From positions 1 through 64,000 of the forward strand of contig JBGSIB010000046.1 in assembly GCA_041751955.1 (NCBI GenBank): 64,000 nucleotides of DNA. Direction: 5' to 3'. This document shows positions 1 to 8,203 of this stretch, in pieces (position 1 is the first letter of the stretch; each line of letters begins with the position of its first letter). The position numbers and the translations under genes were made by a program. The DNA comes from UBA2040 sp041751955 (lineage in GTDB: Bacteria; Bacteroidota; Bacteroidia; Flavobacteriales_D; Crocinitomicaceae). The notes under the pieces were generated by a model. It was given only the letters and a program-made list of their open reading frames with translations, was not told the DNA's origin and did no database searches.

Positions 1-233
1 GTGAAAATTTCTTCCCTAACCATTAGTCTACCATTTTTGTCCGCCTTTATGGCTAGAACGTTTCTTTCTTGAACTTCCACTGGAGGAGTTGTTACCAAAA
101 CCTTCTTTGGTATTTTACGGATATACGCCTGATCCTTATCCATCGTTGTTGTTACAAGGAAGAATATAAGCAACAAGAAAGCGATGTCCGCCATCGAACC
201 TGCATTTATTTCTGGTATATCGCGCTTTGACAT
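1..233 (-). CDS. exbD: ExbD/TolR-type biopolymer transport protein (partial)
   Basis: The N-terminal 77 codons of an ExbD/TolR protein; the rest lies beyond the window edge. The start reads MSKRDIPEINAGSMADIAFL, followed by a single membrane anchor (about residues 14-27) that holds the SMADIAFLLLIFF signature. The Asp in MADIAF is the family's proton-conducting residue. In the family, ExbD and ExbB form an inner-membrane proton-driven motor that energises TonB-dependent receptors. It follows the membrane-protein gene at 239-715 by 5 bases and the ExbB gene at 758-1561, in the same direction, so the three probably form one operon. Family call is firm; the exact system (TonB or other) cannot be told. 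Confidence 0.9.
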   Translation of the reverse strand, partial: MSKRDIPEINAGSMADIAFLLLIFFLVTTTMDKDQAYIRKIPKKVLVTTPPVEVQERNVLAIKADKNGRLMVREEIF

Positions 234-238
234 AGTGT

Positions 239-715
239 TTATCTTTTAAGGATACTTTTCGCCATTGAACCTAGGATAACCAATATGGCTACTCCAAGAC
301 TAATCAAAACTGTCCAGATACCTGCAGTCGTAATGTTAATAGAACTAGCGGATACCGCACCGATTTTATTGGTAAGATTCAAGCTATCGCTCGTATCGTT
401 TGATCCGATTAAGTAGAACAAGAAAAACAATACAAAGGCAACCACAATTCCAATAATAGACATCAAAGTCTTCTTTGGATTGGAGATGATTTGTAGAACG
501 AAAAACAGTAATACAACACCCATACACAAAAACAACAAGGCAATCGTGAAAATGGTTACAAATGACATTGTACCTCCATCTCTGAAATTGTCTATCGTTT
601 CTTTCGTGTCTACATTGATATTAGGGCCGAAGAACAAGAAAAGGCAAGCCACCACACCTATAATTGCGAGGGCTACTTTGCCAATGTTTGTCCATTTTGA
701 GAGATTATTTATCAT
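239..715 (-). CDS. Small multi-pass membrane protein between exbB and exbD
   Basis: A 158-residue protein with about four hydrophobic segments (roughly residues 12-30, 50-75, 83-103 and 131-150) and no signal-peptidase site. No enzymatic motif is visible. The position between an ExbB and an ExbD gene, with gaps of 42 and 5 bases, suggests it is an accessory subunit of the ExbB/ExbD motor. Proteins of this kind are often found at this place in Bacteroidota ExbBD operons, but I cannot name a characterised function. Confidence 0.75.
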   Translation of the reverse strand: MINNLSKWTNIGKVALAIIGVVACLFLFFGPNINVDTKETIDNFRDGGTMSFVTIFTIALLFLCMGVVLLFFVLQIISNPKKTLMSIIGIVVAFVLFFLFYLIGSNDTSDSLNLTNKIGAVSASSINITTAGIWTVLISLGVAILVILGSMAKSILKR

Positions 716-757
716 TTTATTCTTTTTTGAAGTTTATAAGATTGTGAGAAAGATAAA

Positions 758-1561
758 TTAAACTTTCGCTACCTTATTTTTCAACATCATATCTGTTAAT
801 GAGATAGAAGCGTCTTCCATTTCGTTCACAATTCCGTCCACTTTAGAAACGATATAATTGTAAAAGATTTGAAGTATAATCGCCGCAATCAAACCAAATA
901 CCGTCGTCAATAGGGATACTTTAATACCACCTGCAACTGTTGTTGGAGATACTTGACCGTCTTTGATAATTTTGTCGAAGGCTTGAATCATCCCGATTAC
1001 TGTACCCAAGAAACCTAACATCGGTGCCAAAGCAATAAACAAAGACAACCAAGAAAGTCCTTTTTCTAAAAGTCCCATTTGAACACCACCGTAAGAAACA
1101 ACTGATTTCTCTACCATTTCTATTCCTTCATCGGCTCTGTCGAGACCTTGATAATATATGGAGGCAATTGGTCCACGTGTGTTACGACACAAATCTTTTG
1201 CCGCTTCAACACCACCTGTTTGCAAAGCTGCTTCAACTTCTGTTACAAACTTTGTTGAGTTGATTGTGGATAAATTCAAATACACAATACGTTCAATTGA
1301 CAAAGCAATACCGATGATCAAACAGATTAAAACCGGTGTCATCCAAACGACATCTCCTTCAATGTACTGTTGTTTCAAGGTTTGGATAAAATCCAACTGA
1401 ACTTCTTCCTCTTGTTTGTCGCCACCGGCTTTTGAGCTACCCTTTTTTGCCTGATCAGCAACGGATGTATTTGCTTTAGTAGCATCTTGAGACACGCTCG
1501 TATTAGAGAAACCAAACGTTAAAACGGCTGCTATAGCCAAAGAACTAATTATTTTTTTCAT
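758..1561 (-). CDS. exbB: MotA/TolQ/ExbB proton channel family protein
   Basis: A 267-residue proton-channel subunit. Residues 1-24 look like a signal peptide (MKKIISSLAIAAVLTFGFS), followed by a charged linker (25-65) and three membrane segments near 75-97, 165-188 and 212-238. The third-helix region with GGIKVSLLTTVFGLIAA and the preceding GFLGTVIGMI block are the MotA_ExbB family signatures. The N-terminal signal-plus-linker extension is common in Bacteroidota ExbB proteins. It is the first gene of the ExbB-membrane protein-ExbD operon. Role: with ExbD it couples the proton gradient to TonB or a related envelope machine. Confidence 0.92.
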   Translation of the reverse strand: MKKIISSLAIAAVLTFGFSNTSVSQDATKANTSVADQAKKGSSKAGGDKQEEEVQLDFIQTLKQQYIEGDVVWMTPVLICLIIGIALSIERIVYLNLSTINSTKFVTEVEAALQTGGVEAAKDLCRNTRGPIASIYYQGLDRADEGIEMVEKSVVSYGGVQMGLLEKGLSWLSLFIALAPMLGFLGTVIGMIQAFDKIIKDGQVSPTTVAGGIKVSLLTTVFGLIAAIILQIFYNYIVSKVDGIVNEMEDASISLTDMMLKNKVAKV

Positions 1562-1720
1562 GTTCTAAAAGATTAATTTAATCGTATTATTCAAATTTAA
1601 TAAGCCAAAAATATAAAATAATTTCACAACGCGCCCAAGATTTGCTAGGCAATTGTGGGTTTTCCAAATAAACTTAATTTGGAGTTAACTTTTATGCGCT
1701 TCACAGCGCTTAATATTCAT

Positions 1721-1875
1721 TTTGTGACTACGTCACTTTCAGCGGAGAGAGAGGGATTACCTCAACTTTTCAAGTTTCGGTGGTCTTCGCTTCGCTACGG
1801 CACGACCCTCCGGGTTCTCATCCCTTTTTTAATTTTTTTTGTGACTACGTCACTTTCAGCGGAGAGAGAGGGATT
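1721..1875. repeat. Direct repeat covering the tRNA-Ser 3' end and its flank
   Basis: A 38-base sequence at 1721-1758 (starting tttgtgactacgtcacttt) recurs exactly at 1838-1875, 117 bases apart. The second copy runs into the last 16 bases of the tRNA-Ser gene (its 3' acceptor and T-arm strand); the first copy therefore holds a stranded piece of tRNA 3' end. The spacer carries GC-richer sequence (1770-1827) unlike the surrounding AT-rich DNA. It resembles an attL/attR-like footprint or a slipped duplication. Confidence 0.8.
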
Positions 1876-1948
1876 CGAACCCTCGATACCACTTTCGCAG
1901 TATACACACTTTCCAGGCGTGCTCCTTCAACCACTCGGACACCTCTCC
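1860..1948 (-). tRNA. tRNA-Ser (anticodon GGA)
   Basis: Read on the minus strand, the gene begins GGAGAGGTGTCCGAGTGG and ends with T-arm GAGGG-TTCGAAT-CCCTC and acceptor TCTCTCC plus discriminator G. The seven acceptor pairs form with one G-U. The anticodon loop CTGGAAA gives GGA, and a long class II variable arm (about TGTATACTGCGAAAGTGGTA) fits serine. CCA is not encoded. Length is 89 bases. It lies in the gap between exbB and ansA. Confidence 0.95.
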
Positions 1949-2006
1949 TTTTTTTTGGTCGGCTAAAGTACAAATAATTTGACTTTACCATAAGTTTCTG
2001 CGAATT

Positions 2007-3035
2007 TTAAAGAGAAATTTCTCCTCTTAAATTTTCACTCAATTGTCGTGCGACTTCTTTCTTTGCTTTTGATTTACCTAAAAGATACATCATTTTGGTC
2101 AAGGCTGCTTCTGTTGTCATGTCGCGACCGCTGATTACACCAATTTTTTGAAAAAAAGAACTGGTTTGATACTTGCCTTGAGAAACAAACCCAGAAGAAC
2201 ATTGCGTCACATTCAAAACGATTCCTCCCTCATCGATATATTTTGCAATCATTTCTTGGAAATCATTGTCGCTCATGGCGTTGCCTGATCCATAGGTTTC
2301 TAAAATAATACCTTTTGAAATGCTAATATCGAACAATCCTTTGTATGCCTTAGCTCGAATTCCTGGATAAATTTTCATGAGCGAAACACGGTCATCTAGA
2401 TCGGTGAAAGCACTGAAATCACCATCTATAAAACTCGTTGCGGGTACGTGAAAATCTATTTCAACTCCAGCCACAGCTAGTTCTGGAAAATTAGGTGACT
2501 GAAAAGCTTCAAATTGATTTGCTGATACTTTCGAACATCTGTTCCCGCGATAAAGCGAGTATTCAAAGTAAACGGCAACTTCTTGAATTTTCGGTTGGCC
2601 ATTCTCAAAATGTGATGCCGCAATTTCTATTGCCGTAATCAAGTTTTCCTTTCCATCGGTTCTTATCGTTCCAATTGGAAGTTGAGATCCAGTTAAAATG
2701 ACTGGTTTGTCGAGGTTTTCCAGCATAAAACTCAGCGCAGAGGCTGTATAGGCCATCGTGTCAGAACCATGTAAGACCACAAATCCGTCGTGGTGTCCAT
2801 AATTGTCAAAGATCGTTTCGGCTATCATTTTCCAATAATGCAGATTCATTTCAGACGAATCGATTGCTTGCGGAAAACTAATGGTTTTCAATTCTACATT
2901 CAAACGATTCAGCTCCGGAACGTGATGATAAATTCCATCAAAATCAAAACTTCGCAGTTCATCTGTGACTGAATCTTTGATCATCCCGATTGTTCCTCCG
3001 GTATAAATCAACAATATTTTCGGTTTTGCCGTCAT
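2007..3035 (-). CDS. ansA: Type I (cytoplasmic) L-asparaginase
   Basis: A 342-residue asparaginase, which hydrolyses L-asparagine to aspartate and ammonia. The two catalytic threonine motifs are visible: YTGGTIGM at residues 11-18 and HGSDTMAYTA at 89-98. No signal peptide is present, and the length fits the cytoplasmic type I family. An in-frame TTG at 3038 lies directly before the ATG; the ATG at 3035 is preferred. A TAnnTTTG box upstream (3056-3063) suggests its own promoter, separate from tatD, which ends 80 bases upstream of this start. Confidence 0.93.
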   Translation of the reverse strand: MTAKPKILLIYTGGTIGMIKDSVTDELRSFDFDGIYHHVPELNRLNVELKTISFPQAIDSSEMNLHYWKMIAETIFDNYGHHDGFVVLHGSDTMAYTASALSFMLENLDKPVILTGSQLPIGTIRTDGKENLITAIEIAASHFENGQPKIQEVAVYFEYSLYRGNRCSKVSANQFEAFQSPNFPELAVAGVEIDFHVPATSFIDGDFSAFTDLDDRVSLMKIYPGIRAKAYKGLFDISISKGIILETYGSGNAMSDNDFQEMIAKYIDEGGIVLNVTQCSSGFVSQGKYQTSSFFQKIGVISGRDMTTEAALTKMMYLLGKSKAKKEVARQLSENLRGEISL

Positions 3036-3055
3036 CAATATTAAGGGTTAAAAGT

Positions 3056-3063
3056 CAAAGATA
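3056..3063 (-). promoter_or_regulatory. Promoter -7 box for ansA
   Basis: TATCTTTG on the minus strand matches the Bacteroidota sigma factor -7 consensus TAnnTTTG. It ends 20 bases before the ansA ATG. No clear -33 TTG element was found. Confidence 0.55.
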
Positions 3064-3114
3064 TTATTTTTAAAGTGGGTGTTTTAGTCATCTGTATCTT
3101 TGGTTGATTAAACA

Positions 3115-3885
3115 CTAGATTTTGAAGAGTTTTTTTGCGTTGGTATTTGTAATTTCGGCTAGTTCACCCAATTTCATTTCGAAAATTTCAGCTAATCTTT
3201 GAGCAGAATGAACCAAATAAGCGCTTTCATTACGTTTTCCTCTATAGGGAACTGGTGGCAAATAGGGCGCATCAGTTTCTAGCATTAATTTTTCTAAGGG
3301 GACATGAATCAAGACTTCTTCCAAAGCTGCTTTTTTATAAGTAACAACTCCGCCAATTCCCATAAAGAAATTGGGGTAGGTCTGTATTTTTTTGGCTTGC
3401 TCCAAATCGCCTGTAAAACAATGAAAAACACCTGAAAGTCTGTCGTCAATGGTATCATCGATAATTTCAAAGATTTCGTTAAAAGCTTCGCGAGCGTGAA
3501 TTACGATGGGTAAACTCAACTCTTTTGCCCATGAAATTTGTTGTCGAAATGCAAGTTTTTGTTCTTCTAAAAATGTTTTGTCCCAGTACAAATCCATTCC
3601 GATTTCACCAACAGCATACATTTTGTGACTCGAAAAGTAGGGTTTCATCAATGCAAGTTGTTCTTCCCAGTCGTTTCCGACAGACCCAGGATGCAGACCC
3701 ATCATGGGGAAACAATTGGTGGGGTATTTTTGAACCAAATCCAGCATCGGTTGAATGCTGCTTTTGTCAATATTGGGCAATAAAAGCGTATGGACTCCAT
3801 CCCGAAAGGCGCGTTGAATCATGTCATCTCTGTCCTCATTAAATTGCTCAGAATAGAGATGGGTATGTGTGTCTATCCAATGCAT
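3115..3885 (-). CDS. tatD: TatD family metal-dependent hydrolase/DNase
   Basis: A 256-residue TatD-type hydrolase with an amidohydrolase-like TIM barrel. Expected metal ligands are all present: DTHTH at residues 5-9, E94 in GEIGMD, H130 in IVIHAREAF, H155 in HCFTG and D205 in ETDAPYL. Family members act as 3'-5' DNA exonucleases in DNA repair and turnover; the substrate here is not proven. Its ATG overlaps the stop of the upstream barrel-protein gene by one base (TAATG), so it is probably translated by coupling in the galE-barrel-tatD operon. Confidence 0.93.
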   Translation of the reverse strand: MHWIDTHTHLYSEQFNEDRDDMIQRAFRDGVHTLLLPNIDKSSIQPMLDLVQKYPTNCFPMMGLHPGSVGNDWEEQLALMKPYFSSHKMYAVGEIGMDLYWDKTFLEEQKLAFRQQISWAKELSLPIVIHAREAFNEIFEIIDDTIDDRLSGVFHCFTGDLEQAKKIQTYPNFFMGIGGVVTYKKAALEEVLIHVPLEKLMLETDAPYLPPVPYRGKRNESAYLVHSAQRLAEIFEMKLGELAEITNTNAKKLFKI

Positions 3886-4625
3886 TAGAATAAGGAAATA
3901 CTTAATCCTAAACGAAATACGTTGACTTGCGTACTCTTAGAATTTGTAAATAGTGGAGAGAAATTGTATTCGCCAAAAAGAGCGTAATTACGCAGCCCCA
4001 ATCGAATATGTGCTGAATATTGCAGCGGGTTGTTGTCTTGAAAATTATATTCTTTGATCACAGTTTTTTTGCCACTTGGATTTTCTAAGCGGGTGTTTTC
4101 ATTCATTCCAAAGAGATATCCAATTTTACCACCCACGTGTACTTTGAAATGGCGCCAGCTTTCTTTGTGAAAACGCATTTCCAAGGGTATGGATACTTGA
4201 TGGAAATTCAAGGAACTTTTGAAGGGTGTGGATTGTACCGTGTATTCTGTGCTTTTCGTCGCCAAGTTGACAAAAAAGGTATTGTCATGTCGGATGTGTG
4301 TCCAATGATGGTTGAAACCCCAACCGAAAGAAACGGTGTTTCCTTTTTTCAAGGGTACATCAAACATAATATTTGTTCCAAAACCTATCGAACTTGGCTT
4401 AACTTCAAAGGGTTTGACATCGCCAGCCCAATCGTTGTAGGTAATATCAAAAATAAGACGATCATATTTGTGAACTTTTTCCAATTTGGCTGGATTGATA
4501 CCTGTATAATGCCACATTATCCCAGGACGAAAGCGAGAAGTTTCATTTGGTCCCTTGCTGTCGTATTGCCCGTTGGAAAAGATTGTCAGAAGACAGGAGG
4601 TTAAAAAAAGAATTATGTTTTTCAT
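3885..4625 (-). CDS. Outer-membrane beta-barrel-like protein, function unknown
   Basis: A 246-residue exported protein. Residues 1-19 form a signal peptide ending SNGQ. The mature part alternates polar and hydrophobic residues with many aromatic strand ends and finishes in ...RLGLSISLF with a terminal Phe, typical of outer-membrane barrels. It is close to PorT/OmpW-like small barrels in look, but I do not recognise a named family. It overlaps galE by four bases (ATGA) and tatD by one base, so it is locked into this operon. Confidence 0.75.
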   Translation of the reverse strand: MKNIILFLTSCLLTIFSNGQYDSKGPNETSRFRPGIMWHYTGINPAKLEKVHKYDRLIFDITYNDWAGDVKPFEVKPSSIGFGTNIMFDVPLKKGNTVSFGWGFNHHWTHIRHDNTFFVNLATKSTEYTVQSTPFKSSLNFHQVSIPLEMRFHKESWRHFKVHVGGKIGYLFGMNENTRLENPSGKKTVIKEYNFQDNNPLQYSAHIRLGLRNYALFGEYNFSPLFTNSKSTQVNVFRLGLSISLF

Positions 4626-5650
4626 GGTTTAATCATTAGATTTTTTTGCCAATTCCATGCTGAAATTAAAGCTTCTTCAATGGAAAATTGTGCGCGCCAA
4701 TTTAGCGTTTCGGCAGCTTTGCTAACGTCGGCGTAAATTGAAATCACGTCACCTGCACGACGATCACCGTATTTGTAATTCAGTTTTTCACCGGAAACTT
4801 TTTCAAAAAGCGAAATCAACTCCTTAACACTTGTCCCTTTACCTGTCCCGATATTGATTTCATCAAAAAAGCCATTTTTGTCCTTAACAGACTCAATTGC
4901 AGCTACATGCGCATTTGCTAAGTCTTGAACGTGAATGAAATCTCGAATACAGGTGCCGTCTGTTGTTGGATAGTCATCTCCAAAAACGGTTAGTTCATTG
5001 AAAATACCAGCCGCTGTTTGCGTGATAAAAGGCACGAGATTGTTTGGTTTACCGATTGGTAGTTCACCAATTTTTGCTGAAGAATGAGCGCCAATAGGGT
5101 TGAAGTATCTCAATGCAAATATATTGGACCATGGATTCGCATAATGAAAATCTCTTAGTATTTGTTCAGCCATAGCTTTAGTTTGACCGTATGGCGAAGC
5201 GGGATTTTGAAGTGGAGTTTTTTCTGTTACGACTTCAGACCCTTCTGGTTCACCATAAACGGTGCATGAAGATGAGAAAACGATGTTTTTCACTTGAAAT
5301 TCTTGACACAATTGAAGAACATTGATCAAACTGAGTAAATTATTCCGATAGTACATTAAAGGTTGAGCAACGCTTTCGCCAACGGCTTTGTAGGCGGCAA
5401 AATGAATAACACCGTAGAAATTGTTTTTTTCAAAGATTGAATGTAAATCTTTTTCATTACAGCAATCTATATTGTAAAAATTGATTTTTTGTCCTGTGAT
5501 TTCTTCCAAACGGTTTATTACATCCGGGTGTGCATTGCGGAAATCATCTACAATAATTGGCTCAAATCCTTTCTCAATAAGCGAAACAACGGTGTGCGAA
5601 CCGATGTATCCTGCTCCACCTGTGACTAAAATTAGTTTTTTGTCTTCCAT
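4622..5650 (-). CDS. galE: UDP-glucose 4-epimerase
   Basis: A 342-residue short-chain dehydrogenase-type epimerase that interconverts UDP-glucose and UDP-galactose using bound NAD. The NAD loop GGAGYIG is at residues 11-17, the catalytic SSSCT at 126-130 and YGQTK (Y154, K158) follow at the usual spacing. The domain with RYFNPIGAH and RDFIHVQDLA is diagnostic for GalE. It supplies sugar nucleotides for surface polysaccharide. First gene of an operon with a barrel protein and tatD (ATGA overlap at its end). A consensus -7 box ends only 7 bases before the start codon. Confidence 0.95.
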   Translation of the reverse strand: MEDKKLILVTGGAGYIGSHTVVSLIEKGFEPIIVDDFRNAHPDVINRLEEITGQKINFYNIDCCNEKDLHSIFEKNNFYGVIHFAAYKAVGESVAQPLMYYRNNLLSLINVLQLCQEFQVKNIVFSSSCTVYGEPEGSEVVTEKTPLQNPASPYGQTKAMAEQILRDFHYANPWSNIFALRYFNPIGAHSSAKIGELPIGKPNNLVPFITQTAAGIFNELTVFGDDYPTTDGTCIRDFIHVQDLANAHVAAIESVKDKNGFFDEINIGTGKGTSVKELISLFEKVSGEKLNYKYGDRRAGDVISIYADVSKAAETLNWRAQFSIEEALISAWNWQKNLMIKP

Positions 5651-5657
5651 CCGTTTT

Positions 5658-5665
5658 CAAAGGTA
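5658..5665 (-). promoter_or_regulatory. Promoter -7 box for galE
   Basis: TACCTTTG on the minus strand, an exact TAnnTTTG match, ends 7 bases before the galE ATG. Transcription would start within a few bases of the start codon, giving an almost leaderless mRNA. Confidence 0.65.
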
Positions 5666-5689
5666 AAATAATTGCGTTAATTTGTGCTT

Positions 5690-5908
5690 ATGGAGGATAA
5701 GCCTAAAATTGATATTGGACAATATCGCTCACCGAAAATCAAGGGTAGATATGTGCTCAAATTCGGTTTGTATATTTTCATTTTTGTGGCTTTGTGGTTT
5801 TGGTACAAAAAGCAAGAGCAGGCTAGAAAAGATACAAAAAACCTTCCTTCCCAAATAAAAAAGAATCCACAGGAAATTGATTTGGATAAGTTGGTTCTTG
5901 AACCATAA
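5690..5908 (+). CDS. Small single-pass membrane protein, unknown function
   Basis: A 72-residue protein starting MEDKPKIDIG. It has one hydrophobic segment (about residues 26-42, FGLYIFIFVALWFWY) flanked by basic residues and a charged, lysine-rich tail. A GTG two codons upstream is in frame, but the ATG at 5690 is preferred. It is divergent from galE, sharing a 39-base intergenic gap. A -7-like TTAATTTG ends at 5684, five bases before the start. No family recognised. Confidence 0.65.
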   Translation: MEDKPKIDIGQYRSPKIKGRYVLKFGLYIFIFVALWFWYKKQEQARKDTKNLPSQIKKNPQEIDLDKLVLEP

Positions 5909-5931
5909 ATCCCCTTCTTTGTTATAACCGC

Positions 5932-6360
5932 ATGAATTTATTTCTCATTTTGCTCAGTTTTTTACAATTTTTCATCAGTCCTGGAGTGATTGAAAGCGAC
6001 GACAATTGCATCAGTTTAACGATCAAAGGTATAACAGCGAACAAAGGAACAGTTCAAATTGGTGTTTTTAATACATCCAAAGGGTTTCCCGATAGAGGGA
6101 ATCAATACAAAGGTTATGAATTTGAAGTATTGAAGAATCAGCGGACTTATAAAATCAGCAATTTACCAAAAGGAAACTATGCGATAGCTATTTTCCACGA
6201 TGAGAATTCCAATAAAAAATTGGACAAGAATTTTTTAGGTATTCCAACTGAGTCATACGGTTTTAGCAACGACGCAAGAGCTTCATTTTCAGCTCCTAGT
6301 TTCGAATCTGCTCGTTTTTATCATGATGGAAGCACCAATTTGACTATAAAGATTTACTAG
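5932..6360 (+). CDS. DUF2141 domain secreted protein
   Basis: A 142-residue exported protein with an N-terminal signal peptide (about residues 1-18). The mature part matches the DUF2141 pattern: a strand SLTIKGITANKGTVQIGVF, a central YKISNLPKGNYAIAIFHDEN block and an NKKLDKNFLGIPTESYGFS loop. The family is of unknown function in the periplasm or at the surface of Bacteroidota and Proteobacteria. It follows the small membrane-protein gene by 23 bases in the same direction. Confidence 0.85.
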   Translation: MNLFLILLSFLQFFISPGVIESDDNCISLTIKGITANKGTVQIGVFNTSKGFPDRGNQYKGYEFEVLKNQRTYKISNLPKGNYAIAIFHDENSNKKLDKNFLGIPTESYGFSNDARASFSAPSFESARFYHDGSTNLTIKIY

Positions 6361-6386
6361 CAAAAAGTTCTTGTGCCAGAATTTTC

Positions 6387-7166
6387 TTAATAATTCAATT
6401 TCGATTTTGAATAATCTGGTGTGAATCTTTCACTATCCAATTCTGGATATTTAGGATCCATTTCTTTTAAAGTATCCACCAATATTTTAGCAACAGCATA
6501 TGTTTTCGTCCAATTTGAATTGCACGGTACAATGTGCCAAGGAACTTCATCACAATGCTCAAAAATGCTTTCATATACTTTCATGAAATCATCCCATCGT
6601 TCTCTAGTGTCCCAATCTCCATCAGAATGTTTCCAATGTTTTTCCTTCGTATTGACCCGTTCCGTTAATTTTTCACCTTGTTTTTCGAAACTCAAATTCA
6701 GATAAATTTTAATCACTCGCGTTCCATTTTCTTCAAGATATCTTTCAAAGTCATTGATTTGCTCGTAACGTTTGTCTATGATTTTTTTGTCTATATAGCC
6801 GTAAACAGAAGGGACTAAAATATCTTCATAATGCGAACGATTGAAAACGGTAATCATACCATGTCTTGGTGCTCGTTGATGGATTCGCCAAAGGAAATCA
6901 TGCGCAAATTCTTCATCAGTTGGTTTTTTGAATGAATGAACATTCACCCATGCTGCACTACTTTTTTGGAACAATTGTCGTGTTAAACCATCTTTTCCTG
7001 AAGCGTCCATTCCCTGCAAAACAAGTAAAACACTTTGTTTGCTTTCTGCAATGAGTCGTTTGGAATATTCATACAACTCTTCCAACACATCCTCTGTTTT
7101 ATCTTTGATTTTGTCTTTGTCCCAATCCGATGGGCCATTTGGGTCGTGTTTTGCTAATATGCTCAT
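6387..7166 (-). CDS. ppk2: PPK2-family polyphosphate:nucleotide phosphotransferase
   Basis: A 259-residue kinase of the PPK2 family, which transfers phosphate between inorganic polyphosphate and nucleoside mono- or diphosphates. The Walker A motif GMDASGKDG is at residues 52-60, the lid/substrate block FNRSHYEDILVPSVYGYI begins near 108, and the RYEQINDFERYLEENGT stretch is typical. It is one PPK2 domain. Whether AMP, ADP or GDP is the acceptor cannot be read from sequence. It starts inside the stop of the upstream nuclease gene (ATGA, 7163-7166), so the HerA-like gene, nuclease gene and ppk2 form one operon. Confidence 0.9.
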   Translation of the reverse strand: MSILAKHDPNGPSDWDKDKIKDKTEDVLEELYEYSKRLIAESKQSVLLVLQGMDASGKDGLTRQLFQKSSAAWVNVHSFKKPTDEEFAHDFLWRIHQRAPRHGMITVFNRSHYEDILVPSVYGYIDKKIIDKRYEQINDFERYLEENGTRVIKIYLNLSFEKQGEKLTERVNTKEKHWKHSDGDWDTRERWDDFMKVYESIFEHCDEVPWHIVPCNSNWTKTYAVAKILVDTLKEMDPKYPELDSERFTPDYSKSKLNY

Positions 7167-8200
7167 TGTTCCAAAATTAAATAAACGGGTAGGTGGTCTG
7201 AAAATCCTCCATAATACTCAGGTCCACCGTAAGTTGAATTCGGTTTTTGTCCTCCATTTTTATAGGTGTACAAAATTTCATCAACTTTATAAACGTATCC
7301 TTTTTGATCTTTTACTTTGATTCCTTCGCCAGCCAATAGGTTATGGGAAACCATCATTTGGTCAAACATAAGCCATTCTCGATCATGTACAATTGTGCCT
7401 TCTCCTTTGTGAGCGGACTCAGCCATGAGATTGAAAAGTGAAGCATTTTTTCCAGCGGCATTGAGAATTTGTTGAATGCTTTTGTCACTTGGCGTGTCGT
7501 TAAAATCACCCATCACCAGGATTTTTGCATTTTCATCCTCTTGGCGAATTTTTGCAATTTTGTCTTTCAACATCTTTGCAGCTTGAATTCTTTTTGGTTC
7601 AGTTTCGACCGTTCCTTCACGTCTGGATGACCAATGATTGACAAAAACATGAATTATTTCATCTCCTTTGACTTTTCCTTTGACGTATAGGATGTCTCGA
7701 GTAATATAATCTCGATTTCCAGGAAGACTGACAACTAGTTTTTCTTTTTCAATTGCTGTAAATCGTTTGGAATCATACAATAATGCGCAATCTATTCCTC
7801 GTCTGTCCTCAGAATCGAAATGAGCTAAGCGGTATGTCGTTCTTGATAAACCTCCCGTTTTCGCCAAATCTTCCACCACTTTATGGTTTTCAATTTCAAC
7901 TAAACCGATGAGCATGGGCGCTTGGCTGCCAATGTCAAACAACACTTTGGAAATCTGATTTAATTTGTGATTATAGCGTTCCTTATCCCAGTGCTGATAC
8001 CCATTTGGAGTAAAATCGTCGTCAGTGGTATTAGGATCATTTTCCAAATCGAAGAGATTTTCGACGTTGTAAAAGGCCACTATTTGATTATTGGCAGTTA
8101 ATATTTCGCCATTCATTTCTTCCATTTCTTTATTTTGATCATTCGACATTTCGCAAGCAGATAGCAGGCCAAGAGCGAGATATAAAACTACTTTTTTCAT
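7163..8200 (-). CDS. Lipoprotein of the endonuclease/exonuclease/phosphatase family
   Basis: A 345-residue protein with a lipoprotein signal (lipobox LLSAC, Cys16) and an EEP metallophosphoesterase domain. Visible motifs are VAFYNVENLFD, the metal ligand in GLVEIEN, VNHWSSRREG, MGDFNDTPSD and the C-terminal SDHLPVYLIL catalytic His. Such surface or periplasmic nucleases may act on extracellular DNA or on phosphoesters. An in-frame TTG at 8203 precedes the ATG at 8200, which I chose because it gives a clean signal peptide. It starts 3 bases after the stop of the HerA-like gene. Confidence 0.88.
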   Translation of the reverse strand: MKKVVLYLALGLLSACEMSNDQNKEMEEMNGEILTANNQIVAFYNVENLFDLENDPNTTDDDFTPNGYQHWDKERYNHKLNQISKVLFDIGSQAPMLIGLVEIENHKVVEDLAKTGGLSRTTYRLAHFDSEDRRGIDCALLYDSKRFTAIEKEKLVVSLPGNRDYITRDILYVKGKVKGDEIIHVFVNHWSSRREGTVETEPKRIQAAKMLKDKIAKIRQEDENAKILVMGDFNDTPSDKSIQQILNAAGKNASLFNLMAESAHKGEGTIVHDREWLMFDQMMVSHNLLAGEGIKVKDQKGYVYKVDEILYTYKNGGQKPNSTYGGPEYYGGFSDHLPVYLILEQ

Positions 8201-8203
8201 CAA

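Noticed and set aside
1655..1977. Plus-strand open frames over the tRNA-Ser region
   Set aside because: They run through the tRNA gene and its duplicated flank and have no protein-family features.
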